A DNA stretch of 12,867 nucleotides from CADEEV01 sp964442185 (lineage in GTDB: Bacteria > Acidobacteriota > Vicinamibacteria > Fen-336), in NCBI GenBank assembly GCA_964442185.1, contig CAYTWT010000180.1, positions 1 through 12,867 of the forward strand, read 5' to 3'. A program made the translations under genes and the position numbers. The notes below the pieces were generated by a model that searched no databases, had not been told where the DNA came from, and saw only the letters and a list, made by a program, of their open reading frames with translations. Positions 7,060 to 12,867 of this stretch are shown piece after piece. How positions within the stretch are numbered: the stretch's first letter is position 1; each line of letters begins with the position of its first letter.

Positions 7060-7479
7060 TCAGGGTTCGCCCTCGGGCCCGCGTTCGACGAGCTCTACGA
7101 GCAGCCGGTCCTTGCCCATCAGCCAGGCGATCCGGCGCCCCTTGAACGACACAGCCGGGACGGGAGCGTGGACCAGGAACAGGCCGTCGTGCCGAAGCGT
7201 CCGGCACGCGGCATCGATGTCGTCGACCGCGTAGCAGACGTGGTTCAGGCCGCCGCCCTTTTCGAGAGCGCCGGCGAGGCGGCTCTTCGGGCCGTCGGGA
7301 GCCACGAGTTCCAGGTAGGTCTTGTCGCCCGGCAGGCGCAGGAACTGGACGTGAGCGGTCTGCGTGGGCTCGTGAATGATCTCGGTCTTCACCTCGTAGC
7401 CGAAGCGGCGCACGTACAGTGCACAAGACTCGGCCACGTCCTTCACCACGACACCGACGTGATGCAGCTCGAGCTTCAT
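7060..7479 (-). CDS. VOC-family protein, methylmalonyl-CoA epimerase/glyoxalase-like
   Basis: The protein has 139 residues and two beta-alpha-beta-beta-beta repeats of the vicinal oxygen chelate fold. The expected metal ligands can be seen: H7 (LHHVGV), Q45 (HVQFLRLP), H80 (LNHVCYAVDDID) and E129 (LLVELVE). This is the H/Q/H/E arrangement of methylmalonyl-CoA epimerase. The segment GPKSRLAGALEKGGGLNHVCYAV is close in style to that family. The ATG overlaps the ACP stop codon by four bases (ATGA), which points to a co-translated partner. Beside an ACP and FkbH it may epimerise or isomerise an ACP-bound acyl group. A housekeeping methylmalonyl-CoA epimerase is less likely because no mutase or acyl-CoA carboxylase gene is nearby. 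Dioxygenase and glyoxalase activities also belong to this fold, so the reaction stays open. Confidence 0.8.
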   Translation of the reverse strand: MKLELHHVGVVVKDVAESCALYVRRFGYEVKTEIIHEPTQTAHVQFLRLPGDKTYLELVAPDGPKSRLAGALEKGGGLNHVCYAVDDIDAACRTLRHDGLFLVHAPVPAVSFKGRRIAWLMGKDRLLVELVERGPEGEP

Positions 7480-7715
7480 GCGAGCCCTTGGGCGCGGAGG
7501 TGATCCAGGATCCTTTCGAAGGACGTCTGGCGTGCGAGGTCCTCGGGCCCAAACTCGACGCCGAACTCCTCCTCCACCAGGCTGAGCAGCGTGATGGTGG
7601 CGACGGAATCCCAGCCTTCCAGCTGGCCCAGGCTCGCGCTGACGAGCTCCGTCTCGCTCAGGCCCTGGAACACCGCGGCAAAGCAGCGCAACAGGCGCGT
7701 CTGCATGTGGTCCAT
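7476..7715 (-). CDS. Acyl carrier protein (stand-alone)
   Basis: This 79-residue four-helix carrier protein has the phosphopantetheine site GWDSVATITLLSLVEEEFG with Ser37. It holds an acyl group as a thioester while partner enzymes act on it. The A of its start codon is the last base of the fkbH stop (TGATG, one-base overlap), and its own stop overlaps the VOC start (ATGA). It is therefore almost certainly made in fixed proportion to both. An internal ATG at codon 4 (MQTRLLRCF) is an alternative start. GWDS rather than the DSLD of fatty-acid ACPs is typical of dedicated carriers in FkbH and amino-acyl pathways. A housekeeping AcpP role is unlikely because no fab genes are adjacent. Confidence 0.9.
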   Translation of the reverse strand: MDHMQTRLLRCFAAVFQGLSETELVSASLGQLEGWDSVATITLLSLVEEEFGVEFGPEDLARQTSFERILDHLRAQGLA

Positions 7716-9439
7716 CAGCTTTCCTTGACCTCTTGATGAAGGGGCGGGCAGCGGGCCGCGAAATCCTCCAGGCGCAGCCGGGCCGGGGATGCGGGCGCTC
7801 GCCCCAGCAACCCTGCGAGAAAATCCCGAAGCGGGCCGTTGCGCGGGGTCGGCGTGAAGTCGAACGCGATCTCCCGCGCCGCGAAGCGGGCGAAGAGTCG
7901 TTCGAGGCAGCGGTGCTCGATGCGCCGCGAGAAGGCACGGCAGCTCAGAACGAAGGCATCGACGCAGACGCCGCTTTCATCGCGGCGTCCCGCCAGCACG
8001 GCGATCTTGCCGAGCGGGCCGTACTTGTCTGCGTAGGCCGCGCTCAGCAGGAAGGCGCCGGGCCTCGCGAGCGCCTCGCGCCAGGCGGCCTCGCTGAAGC
8101 GCCTTCCGTTCAGGTTGAACTGGTTCGTCTTGTTGAGAAGCTCCAGGGCGCGCGCGTCGCTCGGATCTGTCGCGAAGCTCAGTTCGAGATGCGCCTCGAG
8201 CTGCTGCAAAAAGCGGTCGGACGCCTCGGCCGATTCGGCCGTAGCTTCGTGCACGACGCGTGCCGAGCGCAGGCTGTCGCGGCGCAGGCGATCTTCCTCG
8301 AGAAGCCGCGGCTTGCCGAACAGATCGCGGAGCGCATCGAGAAGGGCGACGAGCGAGGCGTCGTCGCGCTCGGGAAAGGCGAGGCAGACGAGGTCGGGAT
8401 GCGCGGCCGCGACCTCGGCGCGCTCCATCGCGCTGTCGTCGACGAAAGCCACGCTGTCGCCCCCGACGTTCCACGCCGCCAGAATGCGCGCGACCGACGC
8501 GGACTTGGGACCCCAGTGGGCTTCGACCGGGTCGATCCGATCGGCGGGCAGCAGCAGGTCGTTGCGCGCGAGCGCTTCAGAGACCAGGCCCGCGTCGTTC
8601 TTCGTTGCCGCGGCGATCAGCACGCCGCAGTCCGCAAGGTTGCGCAGAAGCTGCTGGTACAGACCATGCCGCTGCGCGTGATGGTCGAGATCCCACGCCA
8701 CACCCGCGACACCGTCCTCGCCGAGGATCCCGCTCCAGAGCGTGCCGTCGAGATCCGTGATCAGCCCCTTCAGGGGCGGCGGCGGAACCAGGACCTGCGC
8801 CAACAGCGAGCCCAGCTGCGATGCGTGCGAGCGTGTGTAGGGAAAGGCGGCGAGCAGGTCGCTCTGGTAATCGGCCCGCTTGGTCATCGGCGACAACTGC
8901 GCGAGGCGCTCGGCGCTCACGACACGGGCGCCCGCCTGCGCGAGGCGTTCGGCAAAGCTGGCGAGCAGAGCGCGCAGCCCGAGCTCGAGCGGGCTCGCCT
9001 GCCAGCCCGGAACCGTCGAGAGTGGCAGCAGGGGGAGGCTCGGCAGCGAGATCGCCACGGGTAGCGCACTCGCCATCGCGGCGAGTCGCTTCTCGAGACG
9101 ACCCAGCGCGCTGCGGGCCTCCTCGAGCAGCGTCGCAGGGTCGCCCCCATGGCCCCCGAGCCGACGCGCGCCCAGGCGCGGGTCGAGCTCAGGCCACTCC
9201 ATGGCGACAGCCACGCCGGTGAGGCCATCCGTCTTGATGCCTTCGAGGCTGGCGGCCAGATCGCCGAAGAGCCCGGTCTCCAACCGGACGGCCTGCGTGG
9301 GCAGGCGCTGCTGCAGCTCCGCGGTGAGAAAGGTCGCAAGGTGCAGAGGAGTGAAGCCGCTGGCCAGGAAGAACTTGCAGGTAGAGGCGTCGCCCTTGGG
9401 GGCCGCGCGCAGGATCTCCAGGGCCTCGATCAGCTTCAT
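7715..9439 (-). CDS. fkbH-like: FkbH-like HAD-IIIC phosphatase/acyl loader with C-terminal GNAT-like domain
   Basis: This 574-residue protein has the full FkbH layout. The N-terminal region (1-220) includes ETGLFGDL (54-61) and YQSDLLAAFPYTRSHASQLG (191-210). The HAD-IIIC core starts at ITDLDGTLWSGILGEDG (227-243) with D229/D231, carries ATKND at 278-282 and AFVDDSAMERAEV at 331-343. A GNAT-like domain (about 405-545) follows, with LNKTNQFNLNGRRFSE (435-450) and DAFVLSCRAFSRRIEHRCLE (494-513). Characterised FkbH proteins take a phosphoglycerate unit from 1,3-bisphosphoglycerate, remove phosphate and load glyceryl onto an ACP. The ACP gene directly behind it with a TGATG overlap fits this exactly. 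No dehydrogenases for methoxymalonyl-ACP are seen, so the unit may stay glyceryl or be another small hydroxyacyl. It is the first gene of the operon, and its promoter must lie within or beyond the 33-bp gap to the divergent deacetylase gene. Confidence 0.88.
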   Translation of the reverse strand: MKLIEALEILRAAPKGDASTCKFFLASGFTPLHLATFLTAELQQRLPTQAVRLETGLFGDLAASLEGIKTDGLTGVAVAMEWPELDPRLGARRLGGHGGDPATLLEEARSALGRLEKRLAAMASALPVAISLPSLPLLPLSTVPGWQASPLELGLRALLASFAERLAQAGARVVSAERLAQLSPMTKRADYQSDLLAAFPYTRSHASQLGSLLAQVLVPPPPLKGLITDLDGTLWSGILGEDGVAGVAWDLDHHAQRHGLYQQLLRNLADCGVLIAAATKNDAGLVSEALARNDLLLPADRIDPVEAHWGPKSASVARILAAWNVGGDSVAFVDDSAMERAEVAAAHPDLVCLAFPERDDASLVALLDALRDLFGKPRLLEEDRLRRDSLRSARVVHEATAESAEASDRFLQQLEAHLELSFATDPSDARALELLNKTNQFNLNGRRFSEAAWREALARPGAFLLSAAYADKYGPLGKIAVLAGRRDESGVCVDAFVLSCRAFSRRIEHRCLERLFARFAAREIAFDFTPTPRNGPLRDFLAGLLGRAPASPARLRLEDFAARCPPLHQEVKES

Positions 9440-9472
9440 CGCTACGGGACTAACGGTACACTAGAAGGCGCC

Positions 9473-10459
9473 TTGACCCGTATCGCCGCAGCTCTTGAAA
9501 CGCCCGCCGTTCTCGTGGGCATCGACACCGAGGCCGACAACCAGTGGTCGGAGGCGGGACGGCGGCAACTCCAGGTCAAGAATGCCGCCCTGCTGCCGGC
9601 GCTCCAGGCGCGGCTCGCACGCTTCGGCATCCGCCCGACGTACCTCGTGAGCTATGAGATGGCGGCCGCAGAGGAAAGCGCCGCGGTGCTGCGCGAGCTG
9701 GCCCGCTCGGGGCGCTGCGAGATCGGCGCGCACCTGCATCCGTGGAGCTGCCCGCCGCTCGCTTCCGAGAACGGCGACGATCACCGCTTCCCGAGCCAGC
9801 TCGAGACGCCGCTGCTCTCGCGCCAGCTGCGCGAGCTGACGCAGGTCATCGAGGCGCGCCTGGGCGTGCGGCCGACGACCTATCGCGCCGGGCGCTGGGG
9901 CCTCGACGCGCGCGCGCTGCCGCTGCTCGAGGAGTTGGGCTATACGGTCGACACCAGCGTCGACCCGCTGCTCAACGAAACGCGCAAGGGTGGGCCGCTC
10001 TTCGCCGGCGCGCCCTCTTCGCCCTACCGCCCCGATTACGCCGACGTGACGCGAGCCGGCGGCGCCCGGATTCTCGAGGTGCCCGTGTCTTCGGGCACGC
10101 TGCCGCGGCTGGGCAAGTGGCTCGAGGCCTGCTACGTGCGCCTGTCGCCCCTGCGCTATCGCGGCGCGCTCAAGCGGCTCGGCCTCCGGCCGGTCTGGCT
10201 TCGGCCGTCGTACACGTCGCTCGACGAGATGAAGACCTTCGCCTCACAGCTTGGCGCGGCGGGCACGTCGTGCTTCAACATCGCCTTCCACTCGAGCGAG
10301 CTCCTGCCGGGCGGGAGTCCCTACAGTCCCGATCAGAAGAGCATCGACCGCCTGCTCGACGACCTCGACCGGCTGCTCGAGCACTTGACCGGGCCGCTTT
10401 TCGGCGTCGGAAAAACCTTCTCCGAGTTCGCGGCGGGTTTCGGGACGCGCGCGGCGTGA
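9473..10459 (+). CDS. NodB-type polysaccharide deacetylase
   Basis: The protein has 328 residues from a TTG start at 9473, chosen because GAAGG (9464-9468) lies four bases before it. Earlier in-frame ATGs lie antisense inside fkbH, and the next GTG would cut the first strand of the domain. The motifs are VGIDTEADNQW (15-25; D18, E20 and D22 in place of TFDDG), EIGAHLHPW (83-91; metal-binding H87 and H89), TTYRAGRWGLD (135-145) and NIAFHSSEL (269-277; H273). Together they mark a carbohydrate esterase 4-like enzyme of the kind found in exopolysaccharide clusters. It would remove N- or O-acetyl groups from a sugar, perhaps freeing an amine for later acylation. No signal peptide is seen, so a cytoplasmic lipid-linked substrate is more likely than a finished polymer. 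The gene ends in a GTGA overlap with the methyltransferase. Confidence 0.82.
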   Translation: MTRIAAALETPAVLVGIDTEADNQWSEAGRRQLQVKNAALLPALQARLARFGIRPTYLVSYEMAAAEESAAVLRELARSGRCEIGAHLHPWSCPPLASENGDDHRFPSQLETPLLSRQLRELTQVIEARLGVRPTTYRAGRWGLDARALPLLEELGYTVDTSVDPLLNETRKGGPLFAGAPSSPYRPDYADVTRAGGARILEVPVSSGTLPRLGKWLEACYVRLSPLRYRGALKRLGLRPVWLRPSYTSLDEMKTFASQLGAAGTSCFNIAFHSSELLPGGSPYSPDQKSIDRLLDDLDRLLEHLTGPLFGVGKTFSEFAAGFGTRAA

Positions 10460-11295
10460 GACACGTCGACGACGCGGCCATCTCGGCCGCGGGTGCGTGT
10501 CGCTTTCAGAGCGAGTACCACTACGCTATCTTCGAGTACCTGCGCAGCGCGAAGGTGATCCGCGCTCTCGAACGCGCGGGTGTCAGCGTTCACGGCCGGA
10601 TTCTCGATGCGGGTTGCGGCGGCGGCGGCACCGTGCTCTCGCTCGCCGAGGAATCGCAGTTCGCCGTGGGCATCGACATCGCCGATCGTTTCGCCGGCAC
10701 TGGCACGCGCCTCGCCGCCGAGAAGCAGATCGCCAACGCCGCCTTCGCCCAGGCCGACGGCGGCCGGCTGCCGTTCCGCGACGCGGTTTTCGACCTGGTC
10801 TTCAGCCACTCGGTGATCGAGCATGTCACCGGGGCCGAGGGCTATCTCGGCGAGTGCCGCCGTGTGCTGCGGCCCGGCGGCAGCCTGTACCTCTCGACCG
10901 CGCCCTACCTTTCGCTCGCGGGCTCGCACTTTCCGCGGCTCGTAGTGCCGATCCCGCTGCACATCCTGCTCGGCCGGCCGCTGGCGTTCCGCGCCTACCG
11001 GTTGATCGCGCGCGTCGCGCCGTTCCTGCTGCAGGAGGGCAAGCACGGCACGAGCTTCATTTCGATGGCGGCGGAGGGGAAGGTGAAGCAGGACGATCTC
11101 CTGCAGCGGGTGACGGTGCGGGAGCTGGGCGGTTGGATCGAGCGCTCCGGCTTCCGGCTCCTGCGCGAAGACCGTCACGTCACCGGCTTCTTCAAGCGCT
11201 TCGTGCCCGGCCCGCTGCGCCGCTTCCTCGAGCGCACGCCCTGGACGCAGGACGTGATGATCGGCCACATCGAGTGCGTGTTGGAGAAGCCGTAG
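10456..11295 (+). CDS. Class I SAM-dependent methyltransferase
   Basis: The protein has 279 residues from a GTG start that overlaps the deacetylase stop by four bases (GTGA). The frame continues upstream inside the deacetylase, but only this start avoids a long overlap. Motif I is GRILDAGCGGGGTVLSLA (47-64) for SAM binding, VGIDIADRF (71-79) covers the acidic residue after strand 2, and FDLVFSHSVIEHV (112-124) and RRVLRPGGSLYLSTAPY (135-151) are the motifs after strands 4 and 5. The H-S-V-I-E-H version is typical of ubiE/type 11 methyltransferases. The C-terminal half (160-260) is rich in aromatic and basic residues and may bind a lipid-linked or membrane-near substrate. Coupling to the deacetylase suggests O- or N-methylation of the same glycan. 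The acceptor cannot be read from the sequence. Confidence 0.85.
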   Translation: MRHVDDAAISAAGACRFQSEYHYAIFEYLRSAKVIRALERAGVSVHGRILDAGCGGGGTVLSLAEESQFAVGIDIADRFAGTGTRLAAEKQIANAAFAQADGGRLPFRDAVFDLVFSHSVIEHVTGAEGYLGECRRVLRPGGSLYLSTAPYLSLAGSHFPRLVVPIPLHILLGRPLAFRAYRLIARVAPFLLQEGKHGTSFISMAAEGKVKQDDLLQRVTVRELGGWIERSGFRLLREDRHVTGFFKRFVPGPLRRFLERTPWTQDVMIGHIECVLEKP

Positions 11296-11475
11296 GCAAA
11301 GAGGGTTTCCCGAACCTACTCGGCAGGTCGGCCCTCACGAAGCATCTCGATCCAGAGCCGCATGGTCAAGTCTTCTCGATCAGGCTGGCCAAGATACGCC
11401 TCTCGTCGAGTGAGCTTTCGCGGGCATCAGTCCGTGGGAGGGTCGACTATGCCCGCCCGACCAAGACTCCGCGGA
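11296..11475 (+). other. Convergent intergenic region without a clear gene or terminator
   Basis: These 180 bp lie between the ends of the methyltransferase (+) and secG (-). I looked for a tRNA (often next to secG) and found no acceptable T-arm or acceptor stem. Only short hairpins (for example GGTCG/CGACC around 11450) without a T tract are present. A 36-codon open frame on the minus strand (11316-11426) lacks a convincing start and is treated under findings. Confidence 0.5.
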
Positions 11476-11856
11476 CTACTTCGTGGCGGGGGAGGCGGCG
11501 GGCTGCGAGGCGACGGGTGCGGCGGGCGAAGTAACGGGATTTGCCGGGGCCGTGGTCGATGGAACCGCCGGCGCCGGGCTCGGGGCCGTGGCCGGGATCT
11601 TGTCGAGCACCGAGCTGCTGCCGGGCCGGAGGACCGTCAGCGCCAGGCTCGTGACCATGAACAAGGCCGCGAGGATCGTGGTCGCGCGCGAGAGCACGTT
11701 GGCGGAGCCGCGCGGGCCGAAGGCCGTCTGCGTGCCGCCACCACCGAAGGCGCTGGCCAGGTCCTGGCCCTTGCCCTGTTGAAGCAGAACGACGCCAATC
11801 AGGAACAGGCACGCGATGATGTGCAGGGCGACGACGAAGTAGTAGGCGATGTTCAT
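11476..11856 (-). CDS. secG: SecG, preprotein translocase subunit
   Basis: This 126-residue membrane protein is the auxiliary subunit of the SecYEG channel for protein export. Two transmembrane helices are visible (about 4-25, YYFVVALHIIACLFLIGVVLL, and 58-77). They are joined by the conserved cytoplasmic loop LLQQGKGQDLASAFGGGG followed by QTAFGPRGSANVLSR, which is diagnostic for SecG. The tail (88-126) is a low-complexity Pro/Ala/Thr/Ser extension beyond the core of about 75 residues; such tails occur in SecG of several phyla. The ATG has AGGA nine bases upstream, and a TATACT box lies about 56 bp further up. tpiA or pgk, the usual neighbours in many bacteria, are absent; the upstream neighbour is a toxin-antitoxin pair on the other strand. 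Confidence 0.93.
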   Translation of the reverse strand: MNIAYYFVVALHIIACLFLIGVVLLQQGKGQDLASAFGGGGTQTAFGPRGSANVLSRATTILAALFMVTSLALTVLRPGSSSVLDKIPATAPSPAPAVPSTTAPANPVTSPAAPVASQPAASPATK

Positions 11857-11911
11857 GATCTAGGTTCCTGGACTCCACGGGCGGGCCCATCCGGCTCCGT
11901 CCCAAACCACA

Positions 11912-11917
11912 AGTATA
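11912..11917 (-). promoter_or_regulatory. Candidate -10 box for secG
   Basis: TATACT on the minus strand (11917-11912) matches 5 of 6 bases of the -10 consensus. It would start transcription about 50 bases before the secG ATG. No fitting -35 box is present at 16-18 bp; TTGTAG lies 23 bp upstream, which is too far. The assignment rests on the hexamer and its location in otherwise GC-rich DNA. Confidence 0.35.
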
Positions 11918-12065
11918 GCGCAAGACCGCGCGGCCGCCCGCTACAAAACCGGTATGCTCCTGTGTCGCTTCGTTCAACCTATTGTACTGCTGTGCTTTAC
12001 GGCCTTTGTCCGGGCGGTTCGCAGGAGCCGCGGAATGCGCGCTCTCTCTCACAAGAAGCTCGTAC

Positions 12066-12094
12066 TTGACACGCGTCACGTGACAGATTACGTT
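12066..12094 (+). promoter_or_regulatory. higBA promoter
   Basis: TTGACA (12066-12071) is followed after 17 bp by TACGTT (12089-12094), which gives a transcription start near 12101. That is only one or two bases before the GTG taken as the higB start, so higB may be translated from an almost leaderless message. If transcription begins a little earlier, the GAGG at 12096-12099 could serve as ribosome site. A perfect palindrome lies in the spacer. Confidence 0.55.
12075..12084 (+). promoter_or_regulatory. Palindromic operator, probable HigA binding site
   Basis: GTCACGTGAC is a perfect 10-bp palindrome between the -35 and -10 boxes of the higBA promoter. HigA-type antitoxins repress their own operon by binding such inverted repeats, so a bound dimer here would block RNA polymerase. 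The site is assigned by position and symmetry only. Confidence 0.5.
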
Positions 12095-12102
12095 TGAGGC
12101 GC

Positions 12103-12384
12103 GTGATCAAGACGTTCGCGGACAGCCACACCCGGGAGTTGTACGCCTCCGGCAGGTCGAGACGGTTCCCGCCTGACATCGCGAAGCGAGCGAGGCGAAA
12201 GCTGGAGTACATCGACCTGGCTAGCTGCCTCGACGATTTGAAGGTCCCTCCCGGCAACCGGTTGCACGCGCTCGAACGCGAACGGAAGGGGCAGTACTCG
12301 ATCGCCGTCAACGACCAATGGCGTGTTTGCTTCCGGTTCGTCGACGGGGACGCCATTGACGTCGAGATCGCCGACTACCACTGA
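12103..12384 (+). CDS. higB: HigB-type toxin (RelE superfamily mRNA interferase)
   Basis: The protein has 93 residues, the usual HigB length, from the GTG at 12103. It starts MIKTFADSHTRELYASG, as HigB proteins do (MIKSF...). A TTG nine bases upstream would add MRR and lacks a ribosome site. The core has a helix pair (DIAKRARRKLEYIDLASCLDDL), then VPPGNRLHALE, and the conserved block YSIAVNDQWRVCFRF and DAIDVEIADYH typical of the plasmid-maintenance killer family PF05015. In this family the basic and aromatic residues of the second block cut mRNA on the ribosome. The gene lies first in the operon, 13 bp before higA, the inverted toxin-first order usual for higBA. The reading frame is complete and no inactivating change is seen, so the toxin is probably active. 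Confidence 0.92.
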   Translation: MIKTFADSHTRELYASGRSRRFPPDIAKRARRKLEYIDLASCLDDLKVPPGNRLHALERERKGQYSIAVNDQWRVCFRFVDGDAIDVEIADYH

Positions 12385-12397
12385 GACGAGGTGTGAG

Positions 12398-12712
12398 ATG
12401 AGCATTCCGAATACTGGCCAGAGGAAGACCCGGCCCGCCCATCCGGGCGAGATGCTTCGGGAGGACTTCCTCCCCGACTACGGTCTTACCATCTCCGGCC
12501 TCGCCGAGGCATTGGGCGTGTCGCGCCAGACCATCAACGAGCTTCTGCGAGAGCGGCGGGCCGTGAGTCCGGAGATGGCGCTTCGGCTCTCGCGTTTGTT
12601 TGGCAACTCGGCGGAGTTCTGGCTCAACGCGCAGCGCGCAGTGGATCTCTGGGATGCGGCTCAGGCCATCAAGACGAAGGTCCGGCGCATCAAGCCGTTG
12701 AGGGTCGCGTAG
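12398..12712 (+). CDS. higA: HigA-type antitoxin (XRE-family HTH)
   Basis: The protein has 104 residues from the ATG at 12398, which has GAGG six bases upstream. The frame is open further left, but only inside higB. RPAHPGEMLREDFLPDYGL (12-30) is the HigA/VapI opening. LTISGLAEALGVSRQTINELLRERRAV (30-56) is the DNA-binding helix-turn-helix, and SPEMALRLSRLFGNSAEFWLNAQRAVDLWDA (57-87) is the dimer-forming helical part typical of the family. It should bind and neutralise HigB and repress the operon through the palindrome at 12075-12084. It ends 22 bp before the stop of the convergent amidase gene. Confidence 0.93.
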   Translation: MSIPNTGQRKTRPAHPGEMLREDFLPDYGLTISGLAEALGVSRQTINELLRERRAVSPEMALRLSRLFGNSAEFWLNAQRAVDLWDAAQAIKTKVRRIKPLRVA

Positions 12713-12734
12713 CCTGGCGTGGCGACCGTTGCCG

Positions 12735-12867
12735 TCAGTCGCGCCCCGGCGCGCGCCCGGCTCGCGGCTCGCGTGCGGGCGTCACGGCGAGCAAGCCCTG
12801 CTCCACGAGCGTCGGCGGCTTCCGCAGGCGCGTGGCCTGCTCCCACGCGTAGGCGATGGCCAGCAGA
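12735..12867 (-). CDS. Amidase signature family enzyme, C-terminal fragment
   Basis: The last 43 codons of a minus-strand gene run from the window edge to a TGA at 12737-12735. LLAIAYAWEQATRLRKPPTL is the C-terminal helix found in amidase-signature enzymes (AmiE/GatA-like), where A-x-x-[WFY]-E-Q-A-T is characteristic. An extra Arg/Pro/Ala-rich tail follows. The Ser-Ser-Lys catalytic triad would lie outside the window, so the substrate (for example Asn/Gln-tRNA, acetamide or a peptide amide) cannot be told. The edge truncation is due to the window and does not mean the gene is broken. Confidence 0.65.
   Translation of the reverse strand, partial: LLAIAYAWEQATRLRKPPTLVEQGLLAVTPAREPRAGRAPGRD

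Noticed and set aside
7733..9064. Plus-strand open frame of 443 codons antisense to fkbH
   Set aside because: Low-complexity Arg/Gln/Glu composition with no recognisable motif, while the opposite strand shows full FkbH motifs.
9149..9472. Upstream extension of the deacetylase gene to 9149
   Set aside because: These 108 codons lie antisense inside fkbH; the domain begins at VLVGIDTEADN shortly after the TTG.
11296..11475. Possible tRNA beside secG, suggested by a GGTTCGGGAAACC-like segment on the minus strand (about 11303-11315)
   Set aside because: The loop lacks the conserved A58, and no matching acceptor, D or anticodon arms could be built.
11362..12069. Plus-strand frame of 235 codons over secG
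   Set aside because: Gly/Arg-rich antisense shadow of a clear SecG protein.
11954..12097. 47-codon plus-strand frame (MLLCRFVQPIVLLCFTAF at its start) between secG and higB
   Set aside because: It has no ribosome site and runs through the higBA promoter and operator; the hydrophobic start may be chance.

Overview
The window is a GC-rich stretch of bacterial chromosome. It looks like Acidobacteriota: the large secreted protein at the left matches the Acidobacterial VWFA-related family (TIGR03436 type), and a zinc-ribbon/pilin hybrid and a surface-glycan locus lie beside it. The phylum is an inference from protein style. No rRNA or tRNA is present to confirm it.

Layout. (1) 1-167: the last 54 codons of a sigma-54-type response regulator (Fis-like HTH). 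(2) 277-2451 (+): exported VWFA-related protein. (3) 2473-3564 (-): zinc ribbon, four membrane segments and a type IV pilin-like C-terminus in one polypeptide, with a TTGACA promoter just upstream. (4) 3629-5533 (+): GT-B-like surface-carbohydrate transferase. (5) 9439-5493 (-): a tight five-gene operon, FkbH-like HAD-IIIC protein, acyl carrier protein, VOC protein, GNAT-like acyltransferase and PagL-like lipid A deacylase. The first three genes are joined by TGATG and ATGA overlaps. (6) 9473-11295 (+): divergent from fkbH across 33 bp, a NodB-type polysaccharide deacetylase and a class I methyltransferase joined by a GTGA overlap. (7) 11476-11856 (-): secG. (8) 12103-12712 (+): a higBA toxin-antitoxin pair behind a TTGACA promoter with a perfect 10-bp palindrome. 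(9) 12735-12867 (-): the C-terminus of an amidase-signature enzyme, cut by the window edge.

How the parts may work together. Regions 4-6 read as an envelope polysaccharide/LPS tailoring locus. A small acyl unit (glyceryl, by analogy with characterised FkbH proteins) would be loaded on the stand-alone ACP and perhaps adjusted by the VOC enzyme. The GNAT-like protein could then move it to a sugar, possibly an amine exposed by the NodB-type deacetylase, with methylation as a further decoration. PagL-like deacylation would remodel lipid A in the same membrane. No polyketide synthase or NRPS is visible, so the FkbH/ACP pair appears to serve glycan rather than antibiotic chemistry. The links between genes are inference from operon structure; the individual family calls are mostly strong.

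The remaining space is short intergenic DNA. No gene-free stretch exceeds about 250 bp, and no CRISPR array, transposase or convincing rho-independent terminator was seen.
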